A stretch of DNA of 64,000 nt, taken from NCBI GenBank assembly GCA_965197575.1, contig OZ240214.1, positions 4,774,001 to 4,838,000 on the forward strand, written 5' to 3'. The notes below the pieces were generated by a model, which was not told the DNA's origin, did not search any database, and worked only from the letters and a program-made list of their open reading frames with translations. The stretch comes from VXOI01 sp965197575. Lineage in GTDB: Bacteria; Chloroflexota; Dehalococcoidia; Lucifugimonadales; UBA3495. Below, in pieces: positions 25,910-34,393 of this stretch (positions are counted from its first letter, which is position 1; every line of letters begins with the position of its first letter). The position numbers and the translations under genes were made by a program.

Positions 25910-27040
25910 CTACAGGGCTTTTGTGCGGAAGTCCAAGCCAAGCTGGTGGGTGGAAACGCCGCGGCCGTCTTCAACCTGAACTGAAGACAATTGACCGTCT
26001 TCGGCCTGGGTAATATCGCGGTCGAATACACGGCCGGGGGAATTCCCGGCGACATCTTCCAGCCTGGGTCCGATAACCAATTGATAACTGCCCTCGATCC
26101 AGGGGAAGGCTGGCATGAACCGCCAACTCTCTTCCGCCGGTCCGACCTCTTCCTGGCCCTGCAACGGGAGGCCATTAGAATCGCAGACCAAGAGGCGGTG
26201 CTGTAGCAGCGCATAGTCCAGAGACCGGTCGAACTTGACTATCAGCGGGTCGGCCGAGTCGGCTTCGGGGACGGTCAACTGCCAACAACCCGGATTGATC
26301 CGCGCCCTGATGGCAGGGCCGATCCGATAGCTCCTCTCGGCACTGACCGTTAGTGGCTGCCCTGAGGCGTCGCGGAACTCGGGGCCGATAACTAGCCTGA
26401 CCGGCACTCCCTCTATCAGGGGGTAGCCGACTTCCTGGTTGGGGATGAGCCCGCGCTTGATGCGGCCCGGGTCCAGCAACATTGTGAGCCGCCGCCGCGC
26501 CGGGTCCCACAGCTCCGGATCCGGGGGGAGGAAAGCCCCCTCCAATACCTCGCCCGTGTCCTCACGGTGAAGCCGTACTGTCCGAGCCGCCCAACCCTCG
26601 CTCATCGGGCCGGAAAAGTGCACGTATATCCTGAGCAGGTTGACCGGCAGCTCGGGAGCAGTAGGGTAGATTGCTACGACTCCCGTGGCAGGAGCTGAAG
26701 CTGGGGACGAACGCTGAATGGTCCAGACCTCCGGGCTCTCAACTCCACCGCCGGAATCAACCAACAATGAATAGCTCATCCCGTTGACGAACGGGAACCG
26801 GGGGACGAAATAGATCGAGTCGGATTCAAAAGTAAAACCGCCGGCGACGGGAGGGATTAATCTGAAATCGCCGACGGTTTCCAGGACTTCGCTCGGCAGG
26901 AGGGCCAACCGCTGGCCCAGGCCGCCAACGGTCAGCCCACCCAATTCGCGTAACTCGATCTCAGTCCAACCGCGGACCCGGAGGAATGTCCGGCCTTGTT
27001 CCTCCGCCCATTCCAGGCGCAGTTGGCGGCCTTGGGTCAC
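25910..27040 (-). CDS. Ig-like domain protein, second gene of operon
   Basis: A 376-residue, mainly beta protein. Repeated features are FSGPMSEGWAARTVRLHREDTGEVLEG-type Ig-like folds, each beginning with a description of an extreme (IYVHFSGPMSE, IVKFDRSLDYALL), and ...GPRLEDVAGN-type ends as in bacterial Ig-like domain 5 proteins. No signal peptide is seen. It overlaps the upstream gene by four bases (ATGA), so it is translationally coupled. The function is unknown. Confidence 0.6.
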   Translation of the reverse strand: MTQGRQLRLEWAEEQGRTFLRVRGWTEIELRELGGLTVGGLGQRLALLPSEVLETVGDFRLIPPVAGGFTFESDSIYFVPRFPFVNGMSYSLLVDSGGGVESPEVWTIQRSSPASAPATGVVAIYPTAPELPVNLLRIYVHFSGPMSEGWAARTVRLHREDTGEVLEGAFLPPDPELWDPARRRLTMLLDPGRIKRGLIPNQEVGYPLIEGVPVRLVIGPEFRDASGQPLTVSAERSYRIGPAIRARINPGCWQLTVPEADSADPLIVKFDRSLDYALLQHRLLVCDSNGLPLQGQEEVGPAEESWRFMPAFPWIEGSYQLVIGPRLEDVAGNSPGRVFDRDITQAEDGQLSSVQVEDGRGVSTHQLGLDFRTKAL

Positions 27041-28131
27041 AGCGTCGCGGTAGCGTAGGAACGCAGGTGGGTGTTGCCGTCCTCGTCTTGTTGCAACATC
27101 AGTACGCCACTGCCGTTGAGGTTGGCCATCCGCTTGACACCGGGATGGGGCAGCAACTGCCGGGGCACGCCTACCCCCGGAGTCACCGGGTCGGCGGGGT
27201 TTTCATCCAGCGAGTCGTCCGGCACCGTCAGAGCCCCCTGCCCGTCGATATCCTTGCAGGCGATCTTGAACAGCGGGTGCCGGTCGTTGCACACCAGCAG
27301 GTATTCCCTACCGTCATGCTCGTAAGAGACCAAGTCCAGCGGCCGGTTGTGCGCGCCGAGTTCGGCGACGGTTCTGCCCTTGGCCTGTTTCCCCGGCTCC
27401 AGGTCAGCCAAGGAGAATTGCACCACCGGAGTGCAGGTGTAACTGGCGAGGATGCTGGTGTTCCCTTGGTAGGGCACGAAGGCGCGGATGGGGGCCGCCG
27501 TCTCGTACTGGCCGTGGGACACGTGGAATATTTCCAACGAGTTGGACTTGACGTCGCCGTTGAACGGGAAGGGAATACGCCGCAGGGTCGAGGAGAACTC
27601 CTCGTTGGACGTCCCGGCCACCAGCAGCAACCCGTCAACGTAGGACATGTCGGTGACCGTCACCGTCCGCAGCTTTACGCGGGTAACCAGGCGGGGGTCG
27701 TCCTCGTCCGCCGCGTCCTCGATGACCGTCTGAGCAAAGGCCACGTTTTCCAGGGATACGTCGCTGATGGCCCCGCCTTCGGAGACCTTGATTATCACGG
27801 GGACCGCGGCGTCCCCGCTGCCCCGCATGACGGAGAAATAGAGGTTGCCGGAGGTGGGATGGACGGCCATGTCCAGGATTGCCACGTCGTCGCGGGAGCA
27901 GCCAAGATAGGACGCCAGCGAGGTGTCGAAATTGTCCAGGCTCACGGCTTCCGGTGGGCTGCCGCCGCCAGAGTCGCCAACGTCGACGGCAAAGATGGCC
28001 GCACCGACGTTATCCCCAATGAACAAAATCCCCTCCGGACCAAAGGCCAGTGGCCCCACCGACTTGATCCCAGGCGTACCGACTTCCAGACCCAAATCGT
28101 CGAGACTTATCGCGGTCCCGTAGTCGACCAT
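27037..28131 (-). CDS. Beta-propeller-like protein, first gene of operon
   Basis: A 364-residue protein of repeating beta strands: GPLAFGPEGILFIGDNVGAA, DMAVHPTSGNLYFSVMRG, TDMSYVDGLLLVAGTSNEE and MANLNGSGVLMLQQDEDGN, as in NHL- or YVTN-like propellers. No signal peptide is visible. It is coupled to the Ig-like gene. An ISAs1 element lies only 84 bp upstream of the start and may have displaced the promoter. Confidence 0.6.
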   Translation of the reverse strand: MVDYGTAISLDDLGLEVGTPGIKSVGPLAFGPEGILFIGDNVGAAIFAVDVGDSGGGSPPEAVSLDNFDTSLASYLGCSRDDVAILDMAVHPTSGNLYFSVMRGSGDAAVPVIIKVSEGGAISDVSLENVAFAQTVIEDAADEDDPRLVTRVKLRTVTVTDMSYVDGLLLVAGTSNEEFSSTLRRIPFPFNGDVKSNSLEIFHVSHGQYETAAPIRAFVPYQGNTSILASYTCTPVVQFSLADLEPGKQAKGRTVAELGAHNRPLDLVSYEHDGREYLLVCNDRHPLFKIACKDIDGQGALTVPDDSLDENPADPVTPGVGVPRQLLPHPGVKRMANLNGSGVLMLQQDEDGNTHLRSYATATL

Positions 28132-28205
28132 GAAAACCTCCTACGCTTTGCAAACTTGAATTCCAGGCAGTGTAGCATTCCGCCCAACGCATTGCCATGC
28201 AGGAG

Positions 28206-28215
28206 CCCGAAGTAT
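28206..28215 (+). repeat. Left 10-bp target duplication of ISAs1 element
   Basis: CCCGAAGTAT, repeated exactly at 29492-29501. Confidence 0.92.
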
Positions 28216-29491
28216 CAGGGCCTGTGCAAAGTCGATTGACATAAGCAAGGCCTTCCCCATAGATAGGAATAACCACCACCTATCTGATGGAGGAAGGCCG
28301 TCATGGAGTATAGCCGGGCAGGGTTTGATGTCAATGGTGAGGTCCAAGGGTTCATGGTGGACGTGGGCAGCCTGTATGATTTTCTGAGCCGCTTGGAAGA
28401 CCGGCGGGACGCCCGGGGCATACGCTACAAGCTGGCGCATATCCTGGTGTTTGTGGTGCTGGCCAAACTGGCCGGGGAAGACCGGCTGACAGGTATATCG
28501 GAATGGGTGCGGCACCGGAAAGAAGCATTGGCCAAGGCGCTGGGGTTGAGGCGCCCCCAAGCGCCGCACCGGACGACTTACAGCCGGATATTCGGAGAGA
28601 AGCTGGACGTGGCGGAGTTCGAGGAGGCAATGAGCAACTTCCTGGCCAGCGTCCCAAGGGATGGACAACTGGTGCAGGTAGCCATAGACGGCAAGGCTTT
28701 GCGGGGCAGCATACCTGCTGGTCAGACCCAGGGAGTGCATCTGATGGCGGCCTATCTTCCCGGTGAGGGGGTGGTGCTGGCCCAAGTGGAGGTGGACGGC
28801 AAGGAAAACGAAATCAAAGCGGCCCCGCGGTTGCTTGAAGCAATAGATTTACGCAGCAAGGTGGTTAGCGGGGACGCCATGCTGGCGCAACGTCAACTTT
28901 CGTCGCAAGTGGTGGAGGGCGGGGGAGAGTATGTCTGGGCCGTCAAGAAGAACCAGCCCCAACTGCGTGAAGATATTGCCACACTCTTTGCAGACGAAGA
29001 CGTTCCGGAAAATGGAGCGGCGGCGGAGACCGTGGACAAGGGGCATGGCCGCATCGAGAAACGCAGTTTGAGGGCAAGCACCGGGCTGAATGACTACTTG
29101 GACTGGCCCTATGTGCAACAGGTCTTCCAGGTTGAGCGGCGCTTTGAATACGTCAAGGAAGGCAAGACAACCCATGAGAGAGTCTACGGTATAACCAGTC
29201 TGGGAATAGACCAGGCCACCCCCCAACGTCTGCTGGAAATCGTTCGGACCCATTGGAATATCGAGAATGGCTTGCACTACCGCCGCGACGAGACCCTGCG
29301 GGAAGACTGGTGTCATTTGCGCTTGGGACACGGGCAACGGATGATGGCGGCGGTCAACAACCTGGTCCTGGGGCTGTTGTTGCGGCGCGGAGTCAGCAAC
29401 GTGCCCCAGCAACGCCGCTGGTATGCTGCCCGGTGGGACGAGGCCCTCAAACTCATTACATCAGTGTGATTCGGACTTTGCACATGCCCTG
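28216..29491 (+). mobile_element. ISAs1-family element, complete
   Basis: The terminal repeats are CAGGGCCTGTGCAAAGTCGA at the left and, reversed, CAGGGCATGTGCAAAGTCCGA at the right. Perfect 10-bp duplications flank the element. One transposase gene fills it. It is 1,276 bp and appears intact, so it is recent. Confidence 0.93.
28303..29469 (+). CDS. ISAs1-family transposase
   Basis: A 388-residue DDE transposase: VAIDGKALRGSIPAG (first Asp), VVSGDAMLAQRQLS (second Asp) and RTHWNIENGLHYRRDETLRE (Glu region HWxIENxLHWxxDV-like). The N-terminal domain RDARGIRYKLAHILVFVVLA is typical of the family. The length is normal and there are no frameshifts. GGAGGAAGG lies about nine bases upstream of the start. 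Confidence 0.93.
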   Translation: MEYSRAGFDVNGEVQGFMVDVGSLYDFLSRLEDRRDARGIRYKLAHILVFVVLAKLAGEDRLTGISEWVRHRKEALAKALGLRRPQAPHRTTYSRIFGEKLDVAEFEEAMSNFLASVPRDGQLVQVAIDGKALRGSIPAGQTQGVHLMAAYLPGEGVVLAQVEVDGKENEIKAAPRLLEAIDLRSKVVSGDAMLAQRQLSSQVVEGGGEYVWAVKKNQPQLREDIATLFADEDVPENGAAAETVDKGHGRIEKRSLRASTGLNDYLDWPYVQQVFQVERRFEYVKEGKTTHERVYGITSLGIDQATPQRLLEIVRTHWNIENGLHYRRDETLREDWCHLRLGHGQRMMAAVNNLVLGLLLRRGVSNVPQQRRWYAARWDEALKLITSV

Positions 29492-29501
29492 CCCGAAGTA
29501 T
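29492..29501 (+). repeat. Right 10-bp target duplication of ISAs1 element
   Basis: CCCGAAGTAT, identical to 28206-28215. Confidence 0.92.
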
Positions 29502-29619
29502 GCCTCTTGGAGCTGGAGAGGGCGCTAGCGATTTGCCCTTTCGAGCCGCCCTTGATACGAAGACTTAGCGGCCACCACATAGTTTCCGAATTGAGAGATG
29601 CGTGTTCTCTCATGCCCGC

Positions 29620-29668
29620 TGGGGATTAGTCTAGCGGTAGGACGCCTGACTCTGGATAAGGTAGCGTT
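29620..29668 (+). pseudogene. tRNA-Gln(CTG) 5' half
   Basis: TGGGGATTAGTCTAGCGGTA is the acceptor strand and D-arm of a Gln tRNA. CTGACTCTGGATAAGG forms the anticodon arm with CTG in the loop and one mismatch. The variable region GTAGCG follows, but the T-arm and the 3' acceptor strand (expected ATCCCCA) are missing. The gene was cut at its 3' part, a frequent integration point. The rest of 29502-30117 holds no convincing gene. Confidence 0.6.
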
Positions 29669-29864
29669 CCGAGGGCTTGGAGAGGGCGGGTGGGCCCGGG
29701 CGAAACTTCCGAGTATCAGCGGCGTGGACGACCAGGGGATGCACCACTGTTCCATCGGTGGTGGTCCTGGACCGGCAAATTGTTCGGTTTAGTATCGACT
29801 GTGGGCCAGACTAAAGTATCCGGTAAGGGACAGTTATCGGACTCTGCACCAAGCCTCTTGACTG

Positions 29865-30047
29865 CTAGTCGATCCGGATCAACAGATGGTTTGGGTCGAT
29901 GAAATCCCGCAGCCCTTTGCTGGTGAACTGGAACAAGGTGGAGTCTCTCCGGTGCCGGTCCAATGGCTTCAACATCCAAGTGCCCTCCAACAACTCATCT
30001 GCCCAGCATTTTAATGCGGCCCCTCCAAATTCATCACGTCCAGCCAA
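29865..30047 (-). pseudogene. Unknown C-terminal fragment
   Basis: The frame MAGRDEFGGAALKCWADELL...QFTSKGLRDFIDPNHLLIRI has coding-like composition but no recognised family and no ribosome binding site. It may be the end of a larger lost gene. Confidence 0.25.
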
Positions 30048-30117
30048 GCTTTTTCAACAAGCCGTAGAATTCGGATTTAGCACTGGCGGTGCTGCACGGG
30101 GCAGGTCGCAGAAGGTG

Positions 30118-30408
30118 CTAACGCGGGGGTGAAGCCTGGCCCTGCTGGTCAAATCCCCAGCACAGCGCCGTGCGGTCCAGCCTGACGCCGCAAGTGAACA
30201 GCGTGCCGCCACTTATACCGACGAATCTCTGGCCCGCTGGAGGATTCGACTGCCCGTACTGGTCGGAGCCCCAGCATTCCACCGTACCATCGGCCTGTAA
30301 ACCGCACGTGTGGTCGAATCCGCTGGTTATGGCAGTGAAACGGGCATCCTCCGGCTGTGGTGAGTCGTAGTCCTGGTAGCGGCCCCAGCACAGTGCCTGG
30401 ACTCCCGA
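30118..30408 (-). pseudogene. RCC1-repeat fragment
   Basis: Reading the minus strand gives ALCWGRYQDYDSPQPEDARF, TCGLQADGTVECWGSDQYGQ, and TCGVRLDRTALCWGFDQQGQ, i.e. two and a half RCC1 repeats of the same type as 3607-4639, then a TAG at 30120. An in-frame TAG also precedes the segment, so no start exists. It lies 136 bp from IS607 copy 2. Confidence 0.7.
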
Positions 30409-30683
30409 CTAAATTAAGATGTCACGCCGTGACCGCTGGGACGGACTCACCAGTTAGTCGCCTCTGCACGGCCCGGGCACGGGCATAACTCTGCTTTGTA
30501 CAAAACATAGACAAATGAAAAGGACAGGGTAGGCTGGTAAGACCGTTGTAAAAATGGTTGACTTTAGTCACATGACCATCGTCAGCCTTCTCTGAAGACG
30601 CGGTCTCAGCCGCGCCGCCGCCCCAACAGTGCAAGGCGGCTCCGCCCGGGAATCCCACCCGGGAACACCGAACTGGTCCCCGC

Positions 30684-32249
30684 TCAAGCCACTCCACGGG
30701 CATCCGCCCGCCGGACCGCCCGAACCGGATTGGGTCGGCCCCGCGGCCTCCCCAGCCGGTGTTGCGCTGCAAGCGCCGGTCTCAGCTGCCCCAGGACCGC
30801 GCCCCAGTACGTCCACACGTGCTTCGCTCGCTTCCTCACGGGTACGGCGAAGGCGACATGGGCGCCATTGCCGACGGGCGCGACCCGCCGGCGGGGGATG
30901 CGCTCGGAACACCTGAGCAAACGACGGGCCAGCACCAAGGCGGCAGCCTGGTGCACCGTCAGCCCGTAACGCTCCATGAACTTCACCCGGCCGATGACGG
31001 AACTGAAGGCCGGGTTGACCTGATGAACTTCCACTCCCTGACGGCAGCCGCGGGAGACGAAGTACGCCTTGAGCTTTCCGTAGCTGAAACTGGACAGCAT
31101 CCGGGAGTATTTGCGGGACTCGCCTTCCAGGGCGGCCTTCTTCTGCCGGAAGTCCAGCTTCTCGATGACGATGGGCTTGCCGGCGGCTCTGGCGTACTCC
31201 ACGACGCTGGCCACCGCGTCGCCGATAAGGGCCTCAGCCTGGTTGGTGTTCTTGCCGTAGGTCACCAACGGCACGCGCCAAGCGTTCAGATAATTGCCGC
31301 TGCTGTTGGTCTCCGCCACCGCTAGGTGGCCGGCGTTCAGGTCCACGCCGACGGCGCCGCGCCGCTGATCCGTAACCACCGGCACGTCCATCATCTCCGT
31401 GGTGGCGAACACCCGCCATCCCTTTGCGTCCCGCTTGAACCGGTAGCTGATCCCCTGCCCCAGATTGGCGGCTCTCGCCGCCTGCTCACCGTGCTGACGC
31501 CGGCAGGCGGCGTACTCGGCATTGCTCTCCAACGCCGCCAGCACCTGCTCGTGGCCATAGGCGAATCTCACGCCCTCAATCACCACATATTTGCCATGCT
31601 GTTCGGCCAAGCAATCCGGCATCCGCAGCCGCAGGGTCAGGGAGCCATCGTCTGAAACTGTGGCCACGCATAGCTGGCAACCGCCGGTCTCATCCCGGCT
31701 GCCCAGCACGAAGAACTCATCACTGCGGGCAGCCCGCCAGTCCCGGAGCCATTCCTGACGGTCGCCGTAGCCGTTGGCCTCCAAGTGATACTGCTTATGC
31801 CACAGCCGCTTCGACCCGAAGCACAGCCGGACCCGGTCCGCGGCCAGGTCGGCCTCCAATCCCGCCAGGCGAGACCTCAGATTGGCCAACCGTCTCCGCT
31901 TCTGGTGGACCTGGCGCCATTGCGCCTGCTCCTCAGCCCGGGCAATCTCCCGCTCCGCGCGGGCGATGCGCCGCTGCAGGCTGTCCTGCCGCAACTTCCC
32001 GGCCTCCCGCACCGAGGCTATCTTGCCCTCCAGCGACACCCTCACCCCGTTGAACATCCGGGCCGGTATCCGGTACTCCCGCAGATAAGCGTTCTTCAGG
32101 GACGTGGCGGACCGTCCCGCCGCCACGGCGGCGAACAGCTTCCGCTCCACCCGGCCGTACAGCTCGCCGTAGGCCGACAGCGCAGCTTCACCGTCCCCAC
32201 GGTCCATGCCCCGGAAAACGGTGACGCGGGTCTGGTATGTTCCTATCAT
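30684..32249 (-). CDS. tnpB: IS607-type TnpB with His at RuvC-III (copy 2)
   Basis: A 521-residue protein with the same architecture as the copy at 1402: Asp in GVDLNAGHLAVAETN, Glu in IVIEKLDF and His in GLTVHQAAALVLARR. It differs in a central block (KQYHLEANGYGDRQEWLRDW and DVPVVTDQRRGAVGVD), while the last 200 residues are identical. The start overlaps the tnpA stop. Confidence 0.86.
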   Translation of the reverse strand: MIGTYQTRVTVFRGMDRGDGEAALSAYGELYGRVERKLFAAVAAGRSATSLKNAYLREYRIPARMFNGVRVSLEGKIASVREAGKLRQDSLQRRIARAEREIARAEEQAQWRQVHQKRRRLANLRSRLAGLEADLAADRVRLCFGSKRLWHKQYHLEANGYGDRQEWLRDWRAARSDEFFVLGSRDETGGCQLCVATVSDDGSLTLRLRMPDCLAEQHGKYVVIEGVRFAYGHEQVLAALESNAEYAACRRQHGEQAARAANLGQGISYRFKRDAKGWRVFATTEMMDVPVVTDQRRGAVGVDLNAGHLAVAETNSSGNYLNAWRVPLVTYGKNTNQAEALIGDAVASVVEYARAAGKPIVIEKLDFRQKKAALEGESRKYSRMLSSFSYGKLKAYFVSRGCRQGVEVHQVNPAFSSVIGRVKFMERYGLTVHQAAALVLARRLLRCSERIPRRRVAPVGNGAHVAFAVPVRKRAKHVWTYWGAVLGQLRPALAAQHRLGRPRGRPNPVRAVRRADARGVA

Positions 32250-32848
32250 CAAGCAGTCTCCGCAGCCGCCGCTGCCGACATTGCGCGCTCCGCCCGCCGC
32301 CGCGCCGAGTGCCGCCCGTAAAGGCGCGCGCACAGCGAAGTCATCACCTCGGTGGCGTCCCGCACCAGATCATCCTCAAGCTCCCCTTCGTCCATCACCG
32401 CGATCCGGGCTCCCCGGCCGGCCAACGCCGCCTCCACATACTCGAAACCAAAACGGCACAACCTCTCCCGGTGCTCCACCACTATGGTCCGCACCGTATG
32501 ATCTCCCACAACACGGCGCAGCTGCCGCCGGTCCCCATCCAGTCCGGAACCAATCTCCTTCACCACCTCATCAGGACGGTGGCCATGACCGGTGGCCCAC
32601 GCCACCACCCGGCCCACCTGCCGGTCCAGGTCCTCCTTCTGATCCCCTGAGGAGACCCGGGCATACACCACGCAGCGGCCTTCGTCTTCAGGAGGCACCA
32701 CCACATAGTACCGCCCGGTGGGCAGCCGCTCGATCTGGAGCTCCGGGGGCAACTTGCCGGCGAGGTGCAGGCGGGAGGTGGTTGCCTTATCGAAGCCGTA
32801 GAGCCTGCCCCAAGCGGTGAGACTGATGCGGCGACTAACAACATCCAT
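32249..32848 (-). CDS. tnpA: IS607 serine recombinase TnpA (copy 2)
   Basis: A 199-residue protein with the MerR-like N-terminus and catalytic VVYARVSSGDQ. It differs from copy 1 by KEDLDRQVG, EIGSGLDGD and FEYVEA, and shares the last two with copy 3. The element end lies 40 bases upstream of the start. Confidence 0.92.
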   Translation of the reverse strand: MDVVSRRISLTAWGRLYGFDKATTSRLHLAGKLPPELQIERLPTGRYYVVVPPEDEGRCVVYARVSSGDQKEDLDRQVGRVVAWATGHGHRPDEVVKEIGSGLDGDRRQLRRVVGDHTVRTIVVEHRERLCRFGFEYVEAALAGRGARIAVMDEGELEDDLVRDATEVMTSLCARLYGRHSARRRAERAMSAAAAAETA

Positions 32849-32909
32849 AATAGACTACATTATACTGCTACTTCAGCTGTTGACAACCCCTCTCTGACAA
32901 AAGGTCTCG

Positions 32910-34297
32910 CCATGCTTACCCTGCCCGAGGCGATTCTACCTGTTCTCATCCCCTTCGCAACACTTTTTCGCGGCCCGACCCCCGGTCGGGGCCGAGGGCA
33001 GGCTTGGCGGAAAGCCCAAATCCTGTTGGTTGGTGCCGTACTGGCCCCTGGCCAGCGCACCGTGGCATCGGCGCTGCGTGTCATGGGACTGAGCGACGAT
33101 CGCAACTACGCCCGCTACCATCACGTGCTCAACCGGGCGGCATGGTCTCCCCTGAAGGTGTCCCGGATCCTGCTTGGATTGCTGATCCTCTACTTGGATC
33201 GGGGCGATGGTCCGTTGATCTTCGGCATCGACGAAACCCTGGAACGGCGCCGTGGTCCTAAAATCAAATCCCTGGGCATCTACCGCGATGCGGTGCGTTC
33301 CAGCCGGAGCCACCTGGTCAAGGCCAGCGGTCTGCGCTGGATTTCTCTGATGTGGCTGGGCCAGATCCCCTGGGCGGGACGCTATTGGGCCTTGCCCTTT
33401 CTCACCGTGCTGGCGCCCTCGGAACGCTACCACCGGCAGCGCGGACGCCGCCACAAGAAACTCACCGACTGGGCTCGGCAGATGATCCTGCAACTGCGCC
33501 GCCGGCTGCCCCACCGCCCCCTGGTGCTGGTGGGCGACAGCAGCTACGCCGTCCTGGACCTGCTCCACTGCTGCCAATCGTTGGCTCAACCCGTTACCCT
33601 CATCGCCCGCTTGCGCCTGGACGCCGCCCTTTATGAACCGGCCCCACCCCGTCAGCCCGGTCAGAACGGTCGGCCTCCGCTGAAAGGGCGGCGGCTGCCA
33701 GCGCTGAAGACACTCCTGGACTTGCCCACCGTGTCTTGGGCCACCGTGTCGGCAGCCTGGTACGACGGCACTACCCGCACTTTGGGACTCACCTCGCAAA
33801 CGGCGGTCTGGTACCGATCGGGCAAGCCGCCGGTACCCCTGCGCTGGGTCTTGGTTCGGGACCCCCAAGGCGAATTCACTCCCCAGGCCTTGCTCTGCAC
33901 CGACCCGTCGGCGGATCCGACGCAGATCCTGGAATGGTTTGTGCTGCGCTGGCAACTGGAGGTCGCCTTCCAGGAGGTGCGGGCGCATCTGGGCGTGGAG
34001 ACCCAGCGCCAGTGGTCGGATCAGGCCATCGCTCGCACCACGCCGATCCTGATGGGGCTCTTCTCCTGGACCACCCTGGCGGCCCATCTGCTGCGGCAAC
34101 AACAACCCGCAACCCATCGCACCGCGGCTTGGTACGCCAAACCGTCGCCGACCTTCGTGGATGCCATCGCCCTGGTGCGCCGCCACCTGTGGCTGGCGTC
34201 CGAGGGTTTTTCACTGTCCGCCGCCGACCCTGATATACGGAAAGTCCCGGCCGCCCTGTACCACCGACTGATAGATTCGCTTGCCTACGCGGATTGA
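32910..34297 (+). CDS. IS701-like DDE transposase
   Basis: A 462-residue protein starting MLTLPEAILPVLIPFATLF. Diagnostic blocks are QILLVGAVLAPGQRTVASAL, DGPLIFGIDETLERRRGPKI (first Asp), RPLVLVGDSSYAVLDLLHC (second Asp) and LRWQLEVAFQEVRAHLGVET (Glu). This is the DDE_5/IS701 pattern. It is intact. The leader is split by IS607 copy 2, whose outward end lies 21 bases from the start, so its native promoter has been moved 2.3 kb away. Confidence 0.85.
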
Positions 34298-34393
34298 AAT
34301 GTGCAAAGCCCAGCAAAGGGAACCGGACGGAGTGAAGGTGAATTGCGGGGATTGGACGACAACGACAGTCGCTTCTTTTACCTCACCGCCACT

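Larger units (their letters stand above)
30545..32888 (-). mobile_element. IS607-family element, copy 2 (2,344 bp)
   Basis: It has the same ends and length as copies 1 and 3, starting GTTGTAAAAATGG after CC and ending GTTGACAACC. Joining the flanks gives GGTAAGACC-CCTCTCTGAC, a plausible continuous leader of the IS701-like transposase. The tnpB centre differs from copies 1 and 3. Confidence 0.9.
30493..34310 (+). mobile_element. IS701-like element, interrupted by IS607 copy 2 (limits tentative)
   Basis: The right end, reversed, reads GGGCTTTGCACATTTCAATC. A candidate left end TGCTTTGTACAAAACATAG lies at 30492. IS607 copy 2 separates it from the transposase start at 32910. No target duplication was found, so the left limit is a guess. 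The right end shares GGCTTTGCACA with the hairpin cassettes. Confidence 0.4.
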
